Source: Nocardia sp.
GTDB lineage: Bacteria; Actinomycetota; Actinomycetes; Mycobacteriales; Mycobacteriaceae
Reading direction: 5' to 3'
Length of the DNA: 5,742 nucleotides
Assembly: GCA_013361595.1 (NCBI GenBank)
Contig: JABFXT010000679.1
Location: 1-5,742 of the forward strand
Both the position numbers and the translations under genes were made by a program. This document shows positions 5,195 through 5,742 of the stretch, piece by piece. Under the pieces are notes generated by a model. It was not told where the DNA came from, did not search any database, and worked only from the letters and a program-made list of their open reading frames with translations. Position 1 is the stretch's first letter, and each line of letters begins with the position of its first letter.

Positions 5195-5742
5195 GTGGAG
5201 ACCGGTGATCTGATAGACCGCAGCAGTTCCATCGCGGAGCGGCTCACGACGACCCAGGCGGCACCGCCGCCCTGGCTGGTACTCGCCACCGCGGTGGTCG
5301 CGTTGATACTGGTCGGTTATGGGCCCCTGTGGCGGATCACCCGCAATGTGGTCACCATCGCGCACGAGGGCGGGCACGCGCTGATCGCGTTGCTGAGCGG
5401 ACGTCGCCTCAACGCCATCACACTGCACTCGGACACATCGGGACTCACGGTCTCCAGTGGAAAACCGTACGGACTCGGCATGATCCTGACGGCGCTGGCC
5501 GGTTATCCGGCGCCGCCCCTGGTCGGTCTCGGTTTCGCGGCGCTGCTGGGTGCCGGGCGGATAACCCTCATGCTGTGGATCGCGATCGCCGCCCTGGCCG
5601 TCATGCTGGTGATGATCCGCAATGTGTACGGCGTGGTCTCGGTGGTGAGCACCGGCGCACTGGTTTTCGCGGTGTCCTGGTTCGGGTCCGACGCCCTGCA
5701 GGCCGGGTTCGCCTATCTGGCGACCTGGCTGCTGCTGCTCGC
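5195..5742 (+). CDS. M50B-type membrane zinc metallopeptidase (3' end outside window)
   Basis: The frame starts at GTG 5195, the first start after an in-frame TAA at 5183, and stays open to the window edge (182 codons visible). After a short polar N-terminus comes a membrane segment (about 27-46), then a segment with the zinc-binding motif HEGGH (57-61; H57, H61 ligands, E58 catalytic base) in the context TIAHEGGHALIALLSGRRL. Next is a loop with HSDTSGLT (78-85) and further membrane segments at about 93-119 (LAGYPAPPLVG), 123-141, 147-163 and 168 onward. RNVYG (142-146) is the conserved R-N-x-x-G element seen in this group. Such proteins are multi-pass metalloproteases of the S2P/M50 clan; their substrates in actinobacteria are mostly unknown. 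No PDZ domain is visible so far. The gene is divergent from the small RsbRD_N-like gene. Confidence 0.85.
   Translation, partial: METGDLIDRSSSIAERLTTTQAAPPPWLVLATAVVALILVGYGPLWRITRNVVTIAHEGGHALIALLSGRRLNAITLHSDTSGLTVSSGKPYGLGMILTALAGYPAPPLVGLGFAALLGAGRITLMLWIAIAALAVMLVMIRNVYGVVSVVSTGALVFAVSWFGSDALQAGFAYLATWLLLL

Overview
The window is a high-GC chromosomal segment with actinobacterial coding style: GTG starts alongside ATG, strong GC bias at third codon positions, and TANNNT-type -10 boxes placed directly before start codons. A DUF3558-like lipoprotein and a PucR-type regulator with an RsbRD_N-like N-terminus point to Mycobacteriales, most likely Nocardia or a close relative. The genus is an inference; no rRNA or other marker gene is present.

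Layout, left to right. (1) Bases 2-886 (+) hold the 3' part of a multi-helix-turn-helix protein of unknown function whose start lies outside the window. (2) It overlaps tail to tail by 17 bp with a DHA2/EmrB-QacA-type drug-efflux transporter (870-2309, -). (3) A divergent control region (2310-2583) carries a candidate operator for the transporter, an array of CTGTG/CACAG half-sites and a leaderless-type promoter. (4) A 174-aa DUF3558-like lipoprotein follows (2584-3108, +). (5) A 162-bp intergenic region with several inverted repeats leads into a PucR/CdaR-family regulator (3271 onward, +). Its C-terminal helix-turn-helix is cut by an in-frame TAG at 4390-4392, yet the rest of the domain continues in the same frame to a TGA at 4486-4488. 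(6) Only 4 bp further on, and convergent, lies a 154-aa protein (4493-4957, -) that is a stand-alone copy of the regulator's N-terminal domain. (7) A 237-bp divergent intergenic region with repeated ACTTCG leads to the 5' part of an M50B-type membrane zinc metallopeptidase (5195 to the window end, +), again with a leaderless-type promoter.

No operon is evident: each gene is convergent to or divergent from a neighbour, or has its own leader. The most informative locus is 3271-4957. There a regulator with a broken DNA-binding domain faces a single-domain paralog of its sensor region. They could form a regulator/modulator pair, or both could be stages of decay of PucR-type regulators. No CRISPR array, tRNA, rRNA, insertion sequence or phage gene was seen.
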